Positions 47,301-59,354 of a stretch of 64,000 nt of DNA are shown piece after piece. The notes under the pieces are model-generated. The model searched no databases, was not told where the DNA came from, and was given only the letters and a program-made list of their open reading frames with translations. The stretch comes from Anseranas semipalmata (Eukaryota; Chordata; Aves; Anseriformes; Anseranatidae), in the NCBI GenBank assembly GCA_013399115.1, contig VXAA01004303.1, positions 62,001 to 126,000 on the forward strand, in the 5' to 3' direction. Numbering within the stretch: the stretch's first letter is position 1; every line of letters starts with the position of its first letter. A program made the translations under genes and the position numbers.

Positions 47301-50300
47301 ACATTGCCTGGGAAAGCATGCATCTCCCAAGCTGGAGCAGCAGTGCCTGAAGGACTGGCCAAAGAAATGTCCTATCAGTGGGGTGAAGGCAGCCCAGCTC
47401 CCTCCCATTCCCACCTCTTTCTCTCAAAGAAAGAGCAATGCCAGCAAAAACAGAAAAGTGGTAACAGTGAGCAGCAGAAGAGCCATGCTCCGTACAAGCA
47501 GCCTCTCAGCAGTTTCAGCAGCAGGATAATAGTAGATGCCTAGGGAAAGTGCAGGACAGGCATGAAGTCTCCAACTAAGGGAAGCTGGGGGACTTCAGAG
47601 CACGTCTTGATATTCAGGAGCTCACAGTGGCTCCATAAACGTGTCCAGTAACTTTTTGAAAACCCATAAAACATTAGCATCCACCAAGTGCTGTGCCAAG
47701 CAGCTGTGCTGTGGGCTCAGAGCAGCATCCTTGATGTGAGATGTGCGACTGTGGCCCTTCAATGGATTAGGAAAAAATGTCACTGTCTTTAAGTTTAAAA
47801 CATGGCTTGTAAGACCATCTGCTATGGCAGGCATGAGCACAGTACAGATACATTCTGCCAAACAGGCGTTTTCCCCTCCTTTCCCCAGGCAAACACAGGC
47901 ACCAGTCTGGGCAGATAGGATATTTGTCCAGGGCCACACAGACTGCATCTACACAGTCTGCAGGGCTTGGGAAGAGATGGGTAATATTTGTCTTCATCCT
48001 GAAACCTGGCTTTGCACTCACCAAGCTGGCCTGTGCTAGCACCAGGGAAGGGGGACATGTCCTATCTAGCTTGCCCATGTAGCCACATCCTACCCCTCTC
48101 CAACCCAGGCATCCTAACTCCATCCCATTTGCAGAGAGAGACACATCTAGAGCATGAGTCTCTCTGTGAGCAAAGGCCATGTAAATAATGGACATTTCCA
48201 GCATCAGTGTAGAGAGTGGGTCAGGCTGTGTAAGGGCAGCCTGACCTGACGGCACCTCCAAATCCCAGCTCCCTGCAGCGAGGGACTTTGGAAGTGTCAC
48301 TGGAAAGCCCCTGGGTCACCTCCCCACTTCAGCACAGGTCACGCAACTTCAGCGCGAGGTTCACAGCAGCAGGAGGACAGCCCCACAGTTCATGCTGGGG
48401 CTAAAGCCTTCTGCCACTCGTGGTTACCCTTCCAGGTCGTGTGGTTGAGATCCCTGCAGCAGCTCTGTTGAAGCCCATGGTGGAGCCCACCAGAAAGATG
48501 CTTCTTCTTCTGCCCCTCCTGTGAAGCCCGTCCTTCTGCTCACTGAGCCCCGGCTATTCCCACCGCTGAGCCCACTCTCATCAGGGAGAAACTCCCTCCA
48601 ACCACAGAAGCTTTGGCTCAGGGCTGAGAACAAGACGGCAAGCTGCAAGCACTCAGCACCACGAGCAAGGCCAATGCTGGCAGGACCTCACGCACCTGCT
48701 GGGAGTTGGGCTGGGGTCTTTCACTGGGCTAGGAGGTTCTTCATCCATCGATGAGGAGGACAGCAGGCTCCGGTGTCTTCGCCGGCGCTCCCTTTGCTGC
48801 TCTTCTTCATCCTCAAGCGTCCTCTGCTTGGCCAGGCTGTTTGGGGTGAAACATAAGGTCATGGTGAGTCTGTGTGCCATGTGGGGAGCCTGCAACGCCA
48901 TCAGGAGGGCCAGGGGCTGGTGGAGATGCCCACCCCATCAGGGCTGCATGGGGCTGGAGGAGAGGGACACCAACGTGAGCTGGGTGTCGCAAAGCGCTCT
49001 CACTCCACCCAGCTGATCCAGGCATTTCCCAACACAAGTGCTTGACTTTCCAACTCCTAATTTCTCCTGTTCAAGGCAGCATTCATTTAAAAGGAATCCC
49101 TACATTAAGCAAGCCTTTCCGGGCACAGATATTTAACCTGCAACTCAGCAAGACCGTAGAGCCACCGCAGGGATCTCAACCACACGACCTGGAAGGATAA
49201 CCACAAGTGGCAGAAGGTTTTAGCCCCAGCATGAATTGTGGGGGTGGCATTTTAATTTTTATTGTTCCAAAAGCCTCAGAGGCTAAAGAGCGAGCACTGC
49301 TGACGAGTTCTGCCCAGAAACAGGGACACGGGAGCTCCCCACATGTGGCTCCCCACATGTGGCTTCCCAAAGCCAGAAGGACTGGGAATGTATTATAATC
49401 ACAGCTTATACCAAAATGACAAGGTTCATAATCATCTCTAAAGAGCCATCTTTAAAGATTTTATTTTTTACAAGCCAAATTAATTCTTTTTAGGCTAAAA
49501 TGCCAACCTGAATACAAAGTTGTTTGGAAAATACCAGCTTTCCCTTTCTTTCTCTGTGCAAACCATGCCCACCCTTTCTGTCGGTGCATGAGCTGTGTTG
49601 GGCAACGTTTTCCTGGCTGCATTGCGCTTCTCACAACAGTGTTTGTGTACCTGCAGCACTCATCCTGAACCAGCTGCAAACACATGTGGGGTCACCAGCA
49701 CCACGAGGGGCAGCTTCCTCCTGCGAAGCCCTAGCTGCCGGCCCTCCTGTGCAGGATCCGGCCCTGCGCAGCATCCCAGGGGCTGGCACTCCAGCTTCAT
49801 CCAGGCCCAGGGCTTGCTTTGAATTTGACTTTTAAGAACGTGAAAGTCAGAGCATGCTCGGGTCTGTGGTATCCCCGGCACCGTTGCGGACACAGTGACT
49901 CGCCGTGTGGTTTGTGAGTTACTGTGTAATGAAGTCTGGGTCATAAATTAATCCACATTACCCCCCGCAACCATTCGCGGCTTCTGTTCTTCCTGGTGGA
50001 TGGAGGCGGGGAGCGCTGGAGGGTCAGTAAAGCAGAACGGAGAGCAGGGCTGCGCAGGCACGGGTCCCAGCGGGCAGCTCCGCACCTGTCCGGAGACAGG
50101 GCGATGCCACGGGGTTTGCTGCCCTGCCCTCCCGTCCCCATCACCCCAAACATGCCTCATGCCACCCCTAGGGTGGTCCCCAGCACATGGCATGGGGTGG
50201 GATGGGGATGGAGAAGGCTGGGAGCCCCAGGGAGCCTCTGTGAGCATCCCCAGCCGGCTCTCACCCTGCTTGGGGACACCTCCCCATCCAGCCCCCTGCA

Positions 50301-51805
50301 GCAGCGCTCGCCCCAGTGGGCCTGAGCCTGCAAACACTGATGTACAGCTCGGCCACACTTGCAAGGCTGCAGGGCTGTGCCTCCGCCACGCGTGTCCCTC
50401 CTGCAGTGACGGCGTGGAGCCCCGAAGCCAGTCTAAACCCGCGTGAGAGCCGGTTACTTCTTTGATTTGCATGCACAGGCTTCTTCAAAATGAAACTGAG
50501 ATTTTCCTGCCTTGAATTTGCTTGGCTCCTGCAGAGGCAGCACGTAATCTGGCGTTACCAACGTGCAGTTTCTCATTATCGGTAGTTAAATAATCCACAC
50601 ATTAGGCTATGGATTTGCTTTGCCAGTCTTTCCCTCCTCTTTTCAAAGAGGGATTTCTTTCTCACTCTCTTACCTTTTTTAACCTCAAAGAGATGAGTAA
50701 AAGAAGACTGGCAAGTCTCCCCTGCCTTGTCCTCTCCTGCCCTGTTAATCATTAGTGCTGAGATATTTGACATTTATGCTGTTTCAGGGAATGCTGTCTC
50801 ATCTAGTGAGAGAGGCGAAGCTGCCTCCCTGAAACCTCCCAGATGCAGAACCCCGCTCGGCTTGCATTTGGGCAGCTCCACAGCTCGGAGGTGGCTCTGG
50901 ACGGGGTTTGGATGCTCTCTGGATCCGCACTAGGGCGCCCGTGATGGAGGCAGCGGTGTGAGCCAGCAGCCTCTGAGCAATGGGATCTCAATTCCCAATT
51001 CTGGGCTGACCACGTTGGGTGTCTTACCCAAAATTACAGCTGTTCTGGGGGCCCCTTGGCCACTGTCTCACAGCTGGGCGAGGACATTTGGTCTCTGGGC
51101 CATCGCCCAGATGGGGATTTCTGCTCCGTTTTGTGGGCTGTGTCTGAATCACTGTTACCACCCGCACGCCCGGCAGCCGAGGTTGGTGGTACCGGCCCCA
51201 GGTCTGCGCGAGGTTGGGAACGACCCCGGATCCCCAGGCTCCGTGTGAGCCACCAGCCCCTGCCTCACCCAGCCGTGCCCAGGAGCTCCCATCGGAGCCC
51301 AAATCACTTTTTGGGAAGGGCGCAGCGGCAGGGCCAGGGATGGTTCAGCGGCTGGGGATGAATCAGGGCTTGCTCAGCCCAGATGGGAAGAGCCAGGACT
51401 CGCACCCGGCGGCTGCACGGGCGAGCGCAAAGTCCCACAGCTGCCCCCGGAGCAAGCCCGGTGCCACGGCCCCACCAGAGCAAGCCCGAAGAAAGGCAAA
51501 CAGACCCCAAGAGCAGGAACACACCCAACGTGGGGCGAGGATGCCTTTCCAGAGCTGTTTTCCTACACAGCGCTCAGCTTCCCCAGGCAGGAGAAACAAA
51601 ACCGCCTCTGATCTCACCCACCCACAAGAAACCCCAGCAGCACCCAGCCACCTCTGCAAGCGGCCCCCCGACGGCAGCCCCCGTCCTTCCCCCGTCCTCC
51701 CCCATGCCCCGCGGTGCTGGCAGCCCACCCTCGCCCCCTCTCTCCTCGCCACCCACCGGGCACCCACCTGGAGAGATCGGACCAGTTCCTCCTGCTGAAA
51801 GACAT
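41392..51805 (-). CDS. LAD1: Ladinin-1, complete coding region, 10 coding exons
   Basis: Ladinin-1 is a basic, Ser/Glu/Lys-rich phosphoprotein of epithelial basement membrane and actin-associated complexes; in humans it is a linear IgA disease autoantigen. Coding exons in transcript order: 51768-51805, 48696-48836, 46178-46685, 45479-45622, 44688-44737, 43770-43842, 43293-43424, 42841-42930, 41519-41596, 41392-41400. All junctions are GT-AG, and the frame is open for about 420 codons. Family hallmarks: N-terminus MSFSRRNWSDLSSLAKQRTL then EDEEEQQRERRRRHR (human begins MAVSRKDWSALSSLARQRTL); YSSSIRRSSPRTVSFR (about 262-277); EEKLEKYTSAVQRSGSVRSS (about 307-326); and SVTSRINLWISRTQE near the C-terminus. 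The central exon 3 (residues 60-229) is low-complexity, charged and poorly conserved. The protein is about 100 residues shorter than human, which carries a repetitive Ser-Glu-Lys stretch not seen here. It ends KLQ at a TAG two codons into the last exon. Confidence 0.93.
42286..42432 (+). mobile_element. CR1 LINE 3' fragment in LAD1 intron 8
   Basis: Reads CAAGGCCAGGCTGGATGGGG, then CTTTGAGCAACCTGGTCTAG, then TTCCTTCCAACCCAAAGCAT, and ends ATTTTGTGATTT: the CR1 3' end in sense on the plus strand, so antisense to LAD1. A different, older subfamily from the 23-kb copy. Confidence 0.85.
45479..45649 (-). CDS. LAD1: LAD1 exon 4 with three in-frame candidate acceptors
   Basis: The exon encodes the conserved YSSSIRRSSPRTVSFR block and ends at a GTAAGA donor. 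Three AG dinucleotides could start it, at 45622, 45640 or 45649, and all preserve frame with no stop. I chose 45622 because it has the best pyrimidine tract (TGCTTTTCCTCAG). The upstream choices would add six residues (MSAFPQ) or nine (VHQMSAFPQ). Confidence 0.75.
46807..47176 (-). mobile_element. CR1 LINE in LAD1 intron 2
   Basis: The plus strand begins with the reverse-complemented tail (CACAAAATCACAGAGTGGTT) and runs back to CTCCAGGCTGAGCAG, where it is truncated. Same young subfamily as the 23-kb and 27-kb copies, and in the same orientation as LAD1. It ends about 120 bases from the LAD1 exon 3 acceptor. Confidence 0.92.
47620..47760 (-). mobile_element. Possible old CR1 remnant in LAD1 intron 2
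   Basis: CTTTTTGAAAACCCATAAAA followed by a CATCCACCAAGTGCTGTGCC-like segment resembles antisense old CR1 3' regions. Short and diverged. Confidence 0.35.
49334..49364. repeat. 14-bp tandem duplication with CACATGTG palindromes
   Basis: GCTCCCCACATGTG at 49334-49347 is repeated exactly at 49348-49361, and a partial third unit begins. Each unit holds a palindromic CACATGTG E-box. Located in LAD1 intron 1. Confidence 0.85.
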
Positions 51806-51850
51806 CCCTGCTTCCCGCGAGTCTCAGAGAGCCCCCAAAACCTGCGCAGG

Positions 51851-53094
51851 CATCCAGGCCAAGGCGCTGGCGGATCCGCGGGGATTTGCGCTGCCCGAGG
51901 AGGGAGGGACTCCCTGCAAGGTTATTTCCCTGTGCACCTTTACCCTGCCTGCAACCCGTTTACCACCACGCTGCATCACATGGTCTCTTATCTACCTTGA
52001 CAGAGGCAAGGCTGTAATTTGCCTACTAGCGGCGCCGCGCAAAAGACGCCCTGCCCAGGAGTGCCACGCAAAAGCAAATCCCTGCTCGCTGCCTGCTGTG
52101 CCAGGGTTCGGAGGGAGACCCGTGCTTGGGGCTGGAGCCATCCAGGTCTCCCAGGGTTTCGGAGACAACTCCCAGCGCAGAACCAGTTCTACCAGCCGCT
52201 CTGCGCCCGTCAACACCTCCTCCAACACGGCCGGTGGAGGGGGTGAATTACCTTGGGCTGCGTGGGAGGAGGCAGCCGCTGGCTCTCAGGGATCCAAAAC
52301 AGTCATTAAAACACCTCCGTCTGGGTGCAGACCAACCCTTTCCAAAGAGCATGGGAGGGTGCCCCGGAATTTGCAGCCTTTTCTGGGTCGAGCAGTCACG
52401 GCTCCCCCGTTGTTATGAGCTTTGCTGCATTGAAAAGCACTCAGAAAGTTTTGGGGGAAGCCCGAGCAGGAGGCGATTTTTGGGTGCTGAAGCCCTGCAC
52501 CCAGGCTTATCCCACGCCTGGCCCAGTCCCTCCAAGCCATCGTCCCCTCCAGGCTGGTCCCCAAACCCCATGCACTTTTCAAAGGGCAGGTGGGAAGGCA
52601 ACGGGGACCCTGCCTCGTCTGGAGGACGGGGGCACCCCAAGCCCCGCGGGTTGGGCAGCTGCCGTGGTGGACGCCCACAGAAGTCATCTGGGATCCCTGG
52701 GTCTGCGGTCGCAGCGGGGTCCCCAGGACTGGAGATGTGGCCGGGGCCCTGCCCACGCCTCCACCCCACAGGGTGTGCCCAGCACCTGAACAGCACGACC
52801 CGAACAGCCCGCCCCGAACAGCCCGCCCAGCTCTTTGAATAGATGGTTCCTGGTTAAAATCCTGTCTCTGCAACACAGCCCTGTCAACTCAGCCATCCAC
52901 CACGAGCCAGGCTTGTTCTGCTTTTCTTCCTCTTTGCTGTCACAGTTGTCTTTCAAGTGTTGTCATACGTACAAAAAGATCAGTGAGTTGTGGCACAAGG
53001 AAAAAAGATTACTTAAATAACCTTGTAAGCGTCCCGCTAATTGCTGGCAAACTATATATAGCAGTCCAGCATCAGCAAGCTACTATAAAGCAAT
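51851..53094. other. LAD1 upstream region
   Basis: GC-rich sequence expected to hold the LAD1 promoter. A GATA-type motif (TAGATAAGAG, minus strand) lies near 51990-52000. No TATA box is recognised close to the start codon. Confidence 0.4.
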
Positions 53095-54010
53095 AAACCT
53101 TTCTGCTTAATGCACAGTGAGCACTTTACTTGCAAAACTCATTGCCAAAGGATATCACTGAAGCATAGGACTTAACAGGATTTTAAAAAGGATTAGACTA
53201 GTGTAGTGAAAGAACACCCCCAGCTAGGATCTATACGGCAAAGGAACATAAAACCTCACGGTTTGTGATTCCTCTTATTACGAAGATGAAGAAATTCTAG
53301 ACAGGCATTTAGCGGACAGGGATTAGGACAAGCACTGATGATGCTTAGCCCTCACACTCCCCCGGTCTTTATTTTCAGCTCAGAGAATTTTGGAGCTGAA
53401 CCAAAGACCCCCCCAGTGGGTTTCTCCTCCAGGGATCTGCCCTGTTTCTCTCAAACCCAGGAGAACTGTTAGTATGAAACATGTCCTTCAGCAAGGAGTT
53501 CCCCAGGTCTATTCCCCACTGCAGGAAGAGCTCCCACCTCTCCACCAGTTTGGGCTGGCTCATGCTGAGCTGTTTGGCTGCACAAAGGTTGGTCTCCAGC
53601 CAGCAGCACACTCCTGGTTTGAGTTTTTTGCTGCCACAGAGCGGTTAGTTCCCGTTTTCCCCTATGCTTTTTATGTTTTTTCACGCTTACCGTAATCCCA
53701 AGCTATCACTCCCGAGTAGACAATGGCCAGCCTAGAGCCCATCATCTTATATATGAAGTTGTGTTGGATTTTCCCCTTTGTGTGTCACTTTGTAGTCCCC
53801 TGAAGCTCACCTGCCATTTTATCGCCAACTCCCAGTCCTGCAAGATCCTTCTGAATGTCTTCATCATGACCCTTCATCTCTGCTATGCTGAATACACCAG
53901 GCTTTATCTCACCATTGCCATTTCCTATCTGTTGACTGATTATTTACCTCTGCTTGGACTTTCCCTCTTAACCGTGGCTGACCTTCTCCAGCCTTTGCTC
54001 CTGGAAATCC
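53095..54010. mobile_element. Ancient CR1/L3-like remnants in both orientations
   Basis: About 53110-53370 resembles sense-strand old CR1 (CTCATTGCCAAAGGATATCA and a nearby AACAGGATTTTAAAAAGGAT). About 53480-53990 resembles antisense (CAGCAAGGAGTTCCCCAGG and CACCTGCCATTTTATCGCCA). The opposite orientations imply two insertions or an inversion. Diverged; matched from memory. Confidence 0.45.
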
Positions 54011-55014
54011 AGGAAAACTCTTACCTACCAAGTCACCCTTAGCCACAAGCTTGCTGATGCCTTCAGCAAACACCAGCAGTTCTGTGATACCAGACTTCCC
54101 TTTACGAAAGCTATTTTGGCTGCCCCGAGCTCATCGCCAAAGCGACATTCACCAGCCCAGACCAAGCTGCAGGTCCACAAAGCTGAATGTGATGAAATTA
54201 GGCTGGGGAACCAGGCTGACGTTTATTCAGATCTGCTCCATGCACCAGGCTGCTGGATCTGCTGCCCTGGATCTCCAGTCAGGAGAGGATCCTTGGCTGA
54301 GGGAGCTGTGCCATGGGAGCCTGCTGTGCGCAGACAAGGTTACGGTGTGAAGCTGCACCTCTCCCTGGATACCCGCTTTGCCCAGGGCGGAGAGCTTTGC
54401 AGCCAGGCCTGCATCTGCCTGAGGAGCTCAGGGAGGCCAGATCTTCATCTGATGCAGATCAGCAGAAGACACCCATTTATACCCGCTAAGGAGCTAGACC
54501 AGTATCGGCTGTTTTTTTTTTTTTTTTTCCCTTGGGAACAGTGTCCTGTGTCTCATCCCTATGCAGAGCCTGTTTCTTTGGCTACGGGGCAGTGGAGAGC
54601 TTCCAGTTTCCATAACCGTGCTGTAATTAGGGCATTCCTCAGCATCGCCCCGGGGGCCAGTGGTGGATCCTGCACCTCCACCCTTGCCCTTGCTGGTCCC
54701 CAGCATCGGCCGCAGCTCAGCTCCTTTACTGGCCCCGGCTCAGCTCCTTGCTCCCTGGCTAAAATTCCTTCAGCTTTTGGAAAGATGGGGGTGATGTACG
54801 AGAAGTTCATAGTACAGAGATACCTCCACCATGTGAAGAAAGCCAGGCAGGAAAACATCTGAGATTGGTGCAATTTTGCTCAGAAACCAAGCAAAACCCA
54901 ACCACAGACCAACATTTTTCTATGGGAAAGGAATAACCATTGTCTGAACTGCCTTGCACCTAGCTGGCAGAGGGCTTTTTCATTTACAATTTAATTTCAA
55001 GGGAAAGAAAGAAC

Positions 55015-55052
55015 AAATGAACGAATGAATGAATGAAAGGAAGGAAGGAAAA
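55015..55052. repeat. GAAT/GAAG tetranucleotide tract
   Basis: An imperfect (GAAT)n run followed by (GGAA)n. Confidence 0.85.
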
Positions 55053-55751
55053 AGAATTTTAGACAAACACTGGAATAGCTTGATTCAGAAATGCCACCGT
55101 GGTGCCCCAGGGATGCTATAATGTTCTTCAGGTTCCCATCATCCCCTGCAGAGTGGCCTCCTCAGTAGCTGCCACCTCCTGTGATGCCCCAGGGCCGTGT
55201 CTAATGATGAAACAGCACGGACAGCCCCCAAAAAGTGCTGTCGCTGGCAACTTCTCAGGTGACCCATTACAAGGATAGACTGAGAGTAACTGATGTTGCC
55301 AGCTGGAAAGCAGCTGTATGGCAGATTGCATCCCTCATAGCGCAGGAAATTAGTTGTAATTAACGAGGAGTTCCTTCTGATATGAGCAACGAGGCAGAGG
55401 TTAACTTTCCTCTCTGGGTGGCAGCCTGGTGCTGACCTGGCGGGGCAGGGTGCTGCAGGGGTCTGCAGAGGCCGTGGGACGAGCTTCATCACCCCTCATC
55501 CTCCTCCTCCCTCTGCAGCTCCAGCCAGCAGCTGGGCTGCCAATGCACCCAGGGGAATACTTGGCAGAGTTCACACGTCTCCAGGGATGACTGGTCAGGA
55601 GGGCGCAGAGCATCCTGGAAGAGGAAGGGGTGTTTAACAGCCAGCTAGGAGGGGTATTTTTCAATGGCCACATCAGGCTGAGCCCTTTGCATCTCCCTCA
55701 TTGCAGTTTTGACAGCAAATCCTTTCCAGTGGAAAAATCATTGCATAGTTT

Positions 55752-55780
55752 TTTGTTTGTTTGTTTGTTTGTTTGTTTGA
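55752..55780. repeat. (GTTT)n microsatellite
   Basis: About seven perfect GTTT units. Confidence 0.9.
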
Positions 55781-57368
55781 CGGACCAATTTAAACAAGTT
55801 CTGCAATTTCAAGCTTCCATTGCTTTGCTTTGGGCATTCTTGGCTGCCAAAAATTGCAAGGAGCAACCTGGGGGTGGTAAGGATGGAACCATTCAGTTCA
55901 AGGAGACAGATCTGACTCATGCACTTCTAGAAATAAATACAATTTCATTAGCGACTGCTCCAGCATCATCTTCTCTTCCTAAGGAGAGCACCTTGCAAGT
56001 CCCTCCATCTGGGCTGAGTTCTCAGTAAAACAGGGTCGCGGTGAGGTTCCCTTCCAGCCCAGGGAGAAGAAGCTGAGGGCTGGTGGTGCTGCCTAGGAGG
56101 GGACCAGCAACGGGAGGCAGAGCTGGAAAGCTGCAGGGCAGCCGGGCACAGCCCAGGACGAACATCTCCAGAGCTGCTCCCCACATGGTCCAGAGCTGCA
56201 GAAGCATCTCCAGCATGGAGCAGGAGAAGACCTGGCTCCCTGTGCCCTGCTCCAAGCAGGAGAACCTCGTGCTCCCAGCAGACCACTGCATCTTCCCCTC
56301 GAGACTTATGGCAGGTTTTTTTCCACATTTCTAATAAAGCTAAAACCCACAAAACTTTCTCAGTCATGGTCAATCATGGCAATTAAGGGCCATGGGAATG
56401 GTTTTCTGCCAGATGAGGATGAAGGCAGGACACAGTGACCAGGGAACATCGTATTGAAAAAGCAGGTGAACCTGCAGAGCAAGGAGTTTGGGGGTTGGGT
56501 TGTTCTTTTTCCTTTTTTCCCCCCACTCTAAAACCCAAGCTGGCCATACAAAGTCAGCCTGTGATGAGCACCCGTGGGCTCTGGGACCTTGCTGAGGACA
56601 CCCTGGGCGCAGAGATGTGCTGATGAGCCTGAGGCTTTGCTCTGACGCGGTTTGGGGCGTTTTGGTGCTGAGGATCTGACGATGAGCTGGGCACCAGAGG
56701 AGCACCTACAGAAGCCTGGTCCCACAGCACCCATCACCCGTATTGCCTTTCATCTCACTGCCATCCCTCCCTGCCCCGCAAACACGACCCCTTTTATTAA
56801 AGTACGAAATTATCATAATTAACACTAAGCTCAGAGCAACTGTTCTCGACCCTGACTCGGCTTGGGTTTTCTGCTTCTGTTTCAGGTCTAAAGCAGGCTT
56901 TGTTTCCATGAAACCTCCCTGCATTTTCCAGCTATTCCAGTCGGTCAGGTACAGTTATTGCCTCTCCCTCCACACCTTTCTTCCCCTGCCAGAATCGCAG
57001 CCGAGTGTGTGAGTTCCCTCTGGGGATAGCATGCCGCCGAGATCCCAGGACGCAGCCTCAGCACGGCGCCCGCTCCGGCAGCGAGCTCGGGGGGGCGAGA
57101 TCGGAGCCGAGCCCCTGCACCCCAAGTGGTGGGGCCGTGGTGGGAGCTCTCCCATCCCAAGGGCACCATGGCCAAGCTGGAGATTCGCTTGCAGGGAGGA
57201 AAAGTGGGCAGCGAGTCCCAGTACCACGCTCGGCTGAGGCTGCTCTGCCAAGCTGAGCTTTGGAAGGGAGAAATGGGTGGGAAAGGCCCTGTGCGCTCTG
57301 CAGCTGCTGTGGGGATGCAAGGGGTGGTCCTGCCCCTGCTTGGGGGACCCTGGAGGGGATGCAGGGTG

Positions 57369-57664
57369 ACAGAATCACAGAATGGTGGAAGTGGGAAGGG
57401 ACCTCTGGAAGTCATCTGCTGGATGCAGCCCAGGGCACCATCAGCTGCTCCACGAGCCCCATCGCTGGCTCGTGGTCACCCTGGTGTCCTGCAGGGCCCC
57501 CAGGGCCTTTCCTGCCCGGCTGCTCCCAGCGGGGTGCCCCCAGCACGGCCTGGGGCTGGGGCTGCTCCTCCCCAGGGCAGGACTTGGCACTTCTTGGAGA
57601 ACTCCAGGAGGTCCCTGCAGCCCATTTCTCCAGCCTGTCCAGGTCCCTCTGGATGGCAGCACGA
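57369..57664 (-). mobile_element. CR1 LINE copy with internal deletion
   Basis: The plus strand starts with the reverse-complemented tail (AGAATCACAGAATGGTGGAA and GGGAAGGGACCTCTGG), then jumps at about 57424 directly to sequence complementary to the region around 23265 of the long copy, and continues to CAGGTCCCTCTGGATGGCAG. Roughly 490 bases present in the 22,985-23,822 copy are missing between those points. Confidence 0.85.
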
Positions 57665-58654
57665 CCCAGAGGGACCTGGGTGGAAACGGGGAGGCTGAGC
57701 ATCTGTGCGTGCTAAGAGAGGGAATGTGGATTTTCCAGCTAACAGCCACCTCTAATCCAACCCTAATTTAGGATGGGGGGGGTCGTATTGGGTCTTAAAT
57801 CACCTGCCAAGGAGCTGCTGGGTGTTGTGGCATCTGGAGTGCTAACAGTGCTAGAAACATGTTCCCATCAGCTGCCACCTGCTCTAGCCCTCTTTGCCCA
57901 GGTACAAAAGTGAGCAGTCCATCTCCGCATCCCCAAACTGGCCAAAGGAGGGTGTGCGATGCCCGGGCAAGGCGGCCCCAGAGCAACTCTCTCGGGCGGC
58001 TCTTCAGCCGCCGGCCACCGCGCCCGCCCGAGTCTGCTGATGGAAGTCCCACAAGAGCCAGCTGCGTGTGGCCACTTTTCTCCATCCCTGAAGAAATGCT
58101 GTGGTTTTCAGGGAAGACCAAGCTCTGTTGGAGACCGCGCACTTTTGGATGCTCCTCCCTTCCATCCTGGTGCCTGCCTGGGGACCTGCGCTTTGCTCTG
58201 AGCTTACAGAGCGGTCTGCTCTTTGCAGGCTCACTGAACAGCGACCGGGGTGTGCTGCAAAGTGCCCAAGGGGTGGCACAGGTTTGAAAACGCGGATGAT
58301 GTGATTGCTCTGGATACCTTGGGGACACAGACAACCAGGAGCCCCCCATGAGGGCTAAGCAAAAGCCCCATTTTGGTGCAGATTCTCACCAATCCTCCCC
58401 CCTCCTCCCTCCAGCCCTGCTGTGGGGATGAGCTGGCGCGTTCCCACCTGCTTGCACCCACCCAGCTGCGTTTTGGGGGGCTGTGATATAGGAAATGATA
58501 GGCACGTGGGAAGGGTGAGGGTGGCTGTGTGGGGCTGGGGGTCCCAGCAGAGCTGGGGGGCACCAGGGAGCAGCCTGGGGGGGCTGGAAGAGATGACCCC
58601 ATGCAAGGCTGGTCCCAGGGCGTGCTGGCCTGAGCACATCCATGCAGTGACGAG
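57665..58654. other. TNNI1 downstream spacer
   Basis: No gene seen. A CpG-rich patch lies near 57955-58035. Confidence 0.5.
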
Positions 58655-58672
58655 CCCATGCGGAGACCGTCC

Positions 58673-58678
58673 TTTAAT
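58673..58678 (-). terminator. TNNI1 candidate poly(A) signal ATTAAA
   Basis: ATTAAA on the minus strand, about 680 bases after the stop codon. I saw no AATAAA on this strand between here and the stop codon. This variant is the commonest alternative hexamer. Confidence 0.55.
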
Positions 58679-59354
58679 AAACGTGCAGCCATGCGGGCAC
58701 ATCTCAGGCTGCACCAGAGGGTGGGAGACCAGGGGGACCGGCAGCTGTCCCTGGGGTGTCTCTGCAGTGGCAGGAGGGGACGGATGGCTGGTGGCCCCTC
58801 CAAGAGCATGTTCCGTGTGGGTGATACCCATGGGAGCTGCTGTGCTGAGGCCGCATGGGAGCAGGGCAAGAGGCAGAGCTGGAAGAAAGAAGCTCAGATC
58901 TCCTTCCCACACCGTTGTCCACATGTTTCATCTCAGTGGTGAGTTCAGGGTAAGGGTGCAAAGGGTACGGAGGGGCAGCAAGGGAAAGGGGGGCAGGCAG
59001 CGGGGTTGGGGACGTCCTTCTGTCCTGGAGCTCCTGTGGGAGAGAAACAGAGCAGAGCAGTGGAGCAGAAGAGGAATTTCACCAAAGCTGGTGCCAGTCA
59101 TGCCTGCACTGTGCAGGATGCGTGCAGCGTGGGCAGACCCCGGAGAGACGGAGAGGACAAGCTGGGGGAGCTGGTGGAGGGGGCTCCGTGGTGGGGATGT
59201 GTGGGGCAGGGACCTGTCCCATGTGTGGGGTGGGAGATGGGGCAGGCAGTGCCTTTTTGGGGTGGGTTCTGCATTAGCGCAGCCACAAGCACAGGTGGGG
59301 GATGCTGCGGGGAGCAGGGACACTGCAGGGAGGGGAGGACCGGTCCCCTACCTC

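Larger units (their letters stand above)
40308..51850 (-). other. LAD1: LAD1 transcription unit
   Basis: The last exon holds only two codons and then about 1.08 kb of 3' UTR, to an AATAAA at 40326-40331. Intron 1 (48837-51767) is the largest at 2.9 kb; intron 2 (46686-48695) contains an inverted CR1 copy. The 5' UTR extends above 51805 for an unknown distance. No TATA box is evident, and the upstream sequence is GC-rich. Confidence 0.8.
54011..57368. other. LAD1-TNNI1 intergenic, no gene seen
   Basis: Contains a T-run (about 54511-54528), a tetranucleotide tract near 55015-55050, and a (GTTT)n tract at about 55752-55780. No splice-bounded coding exon was found. Confidence 0.5.
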
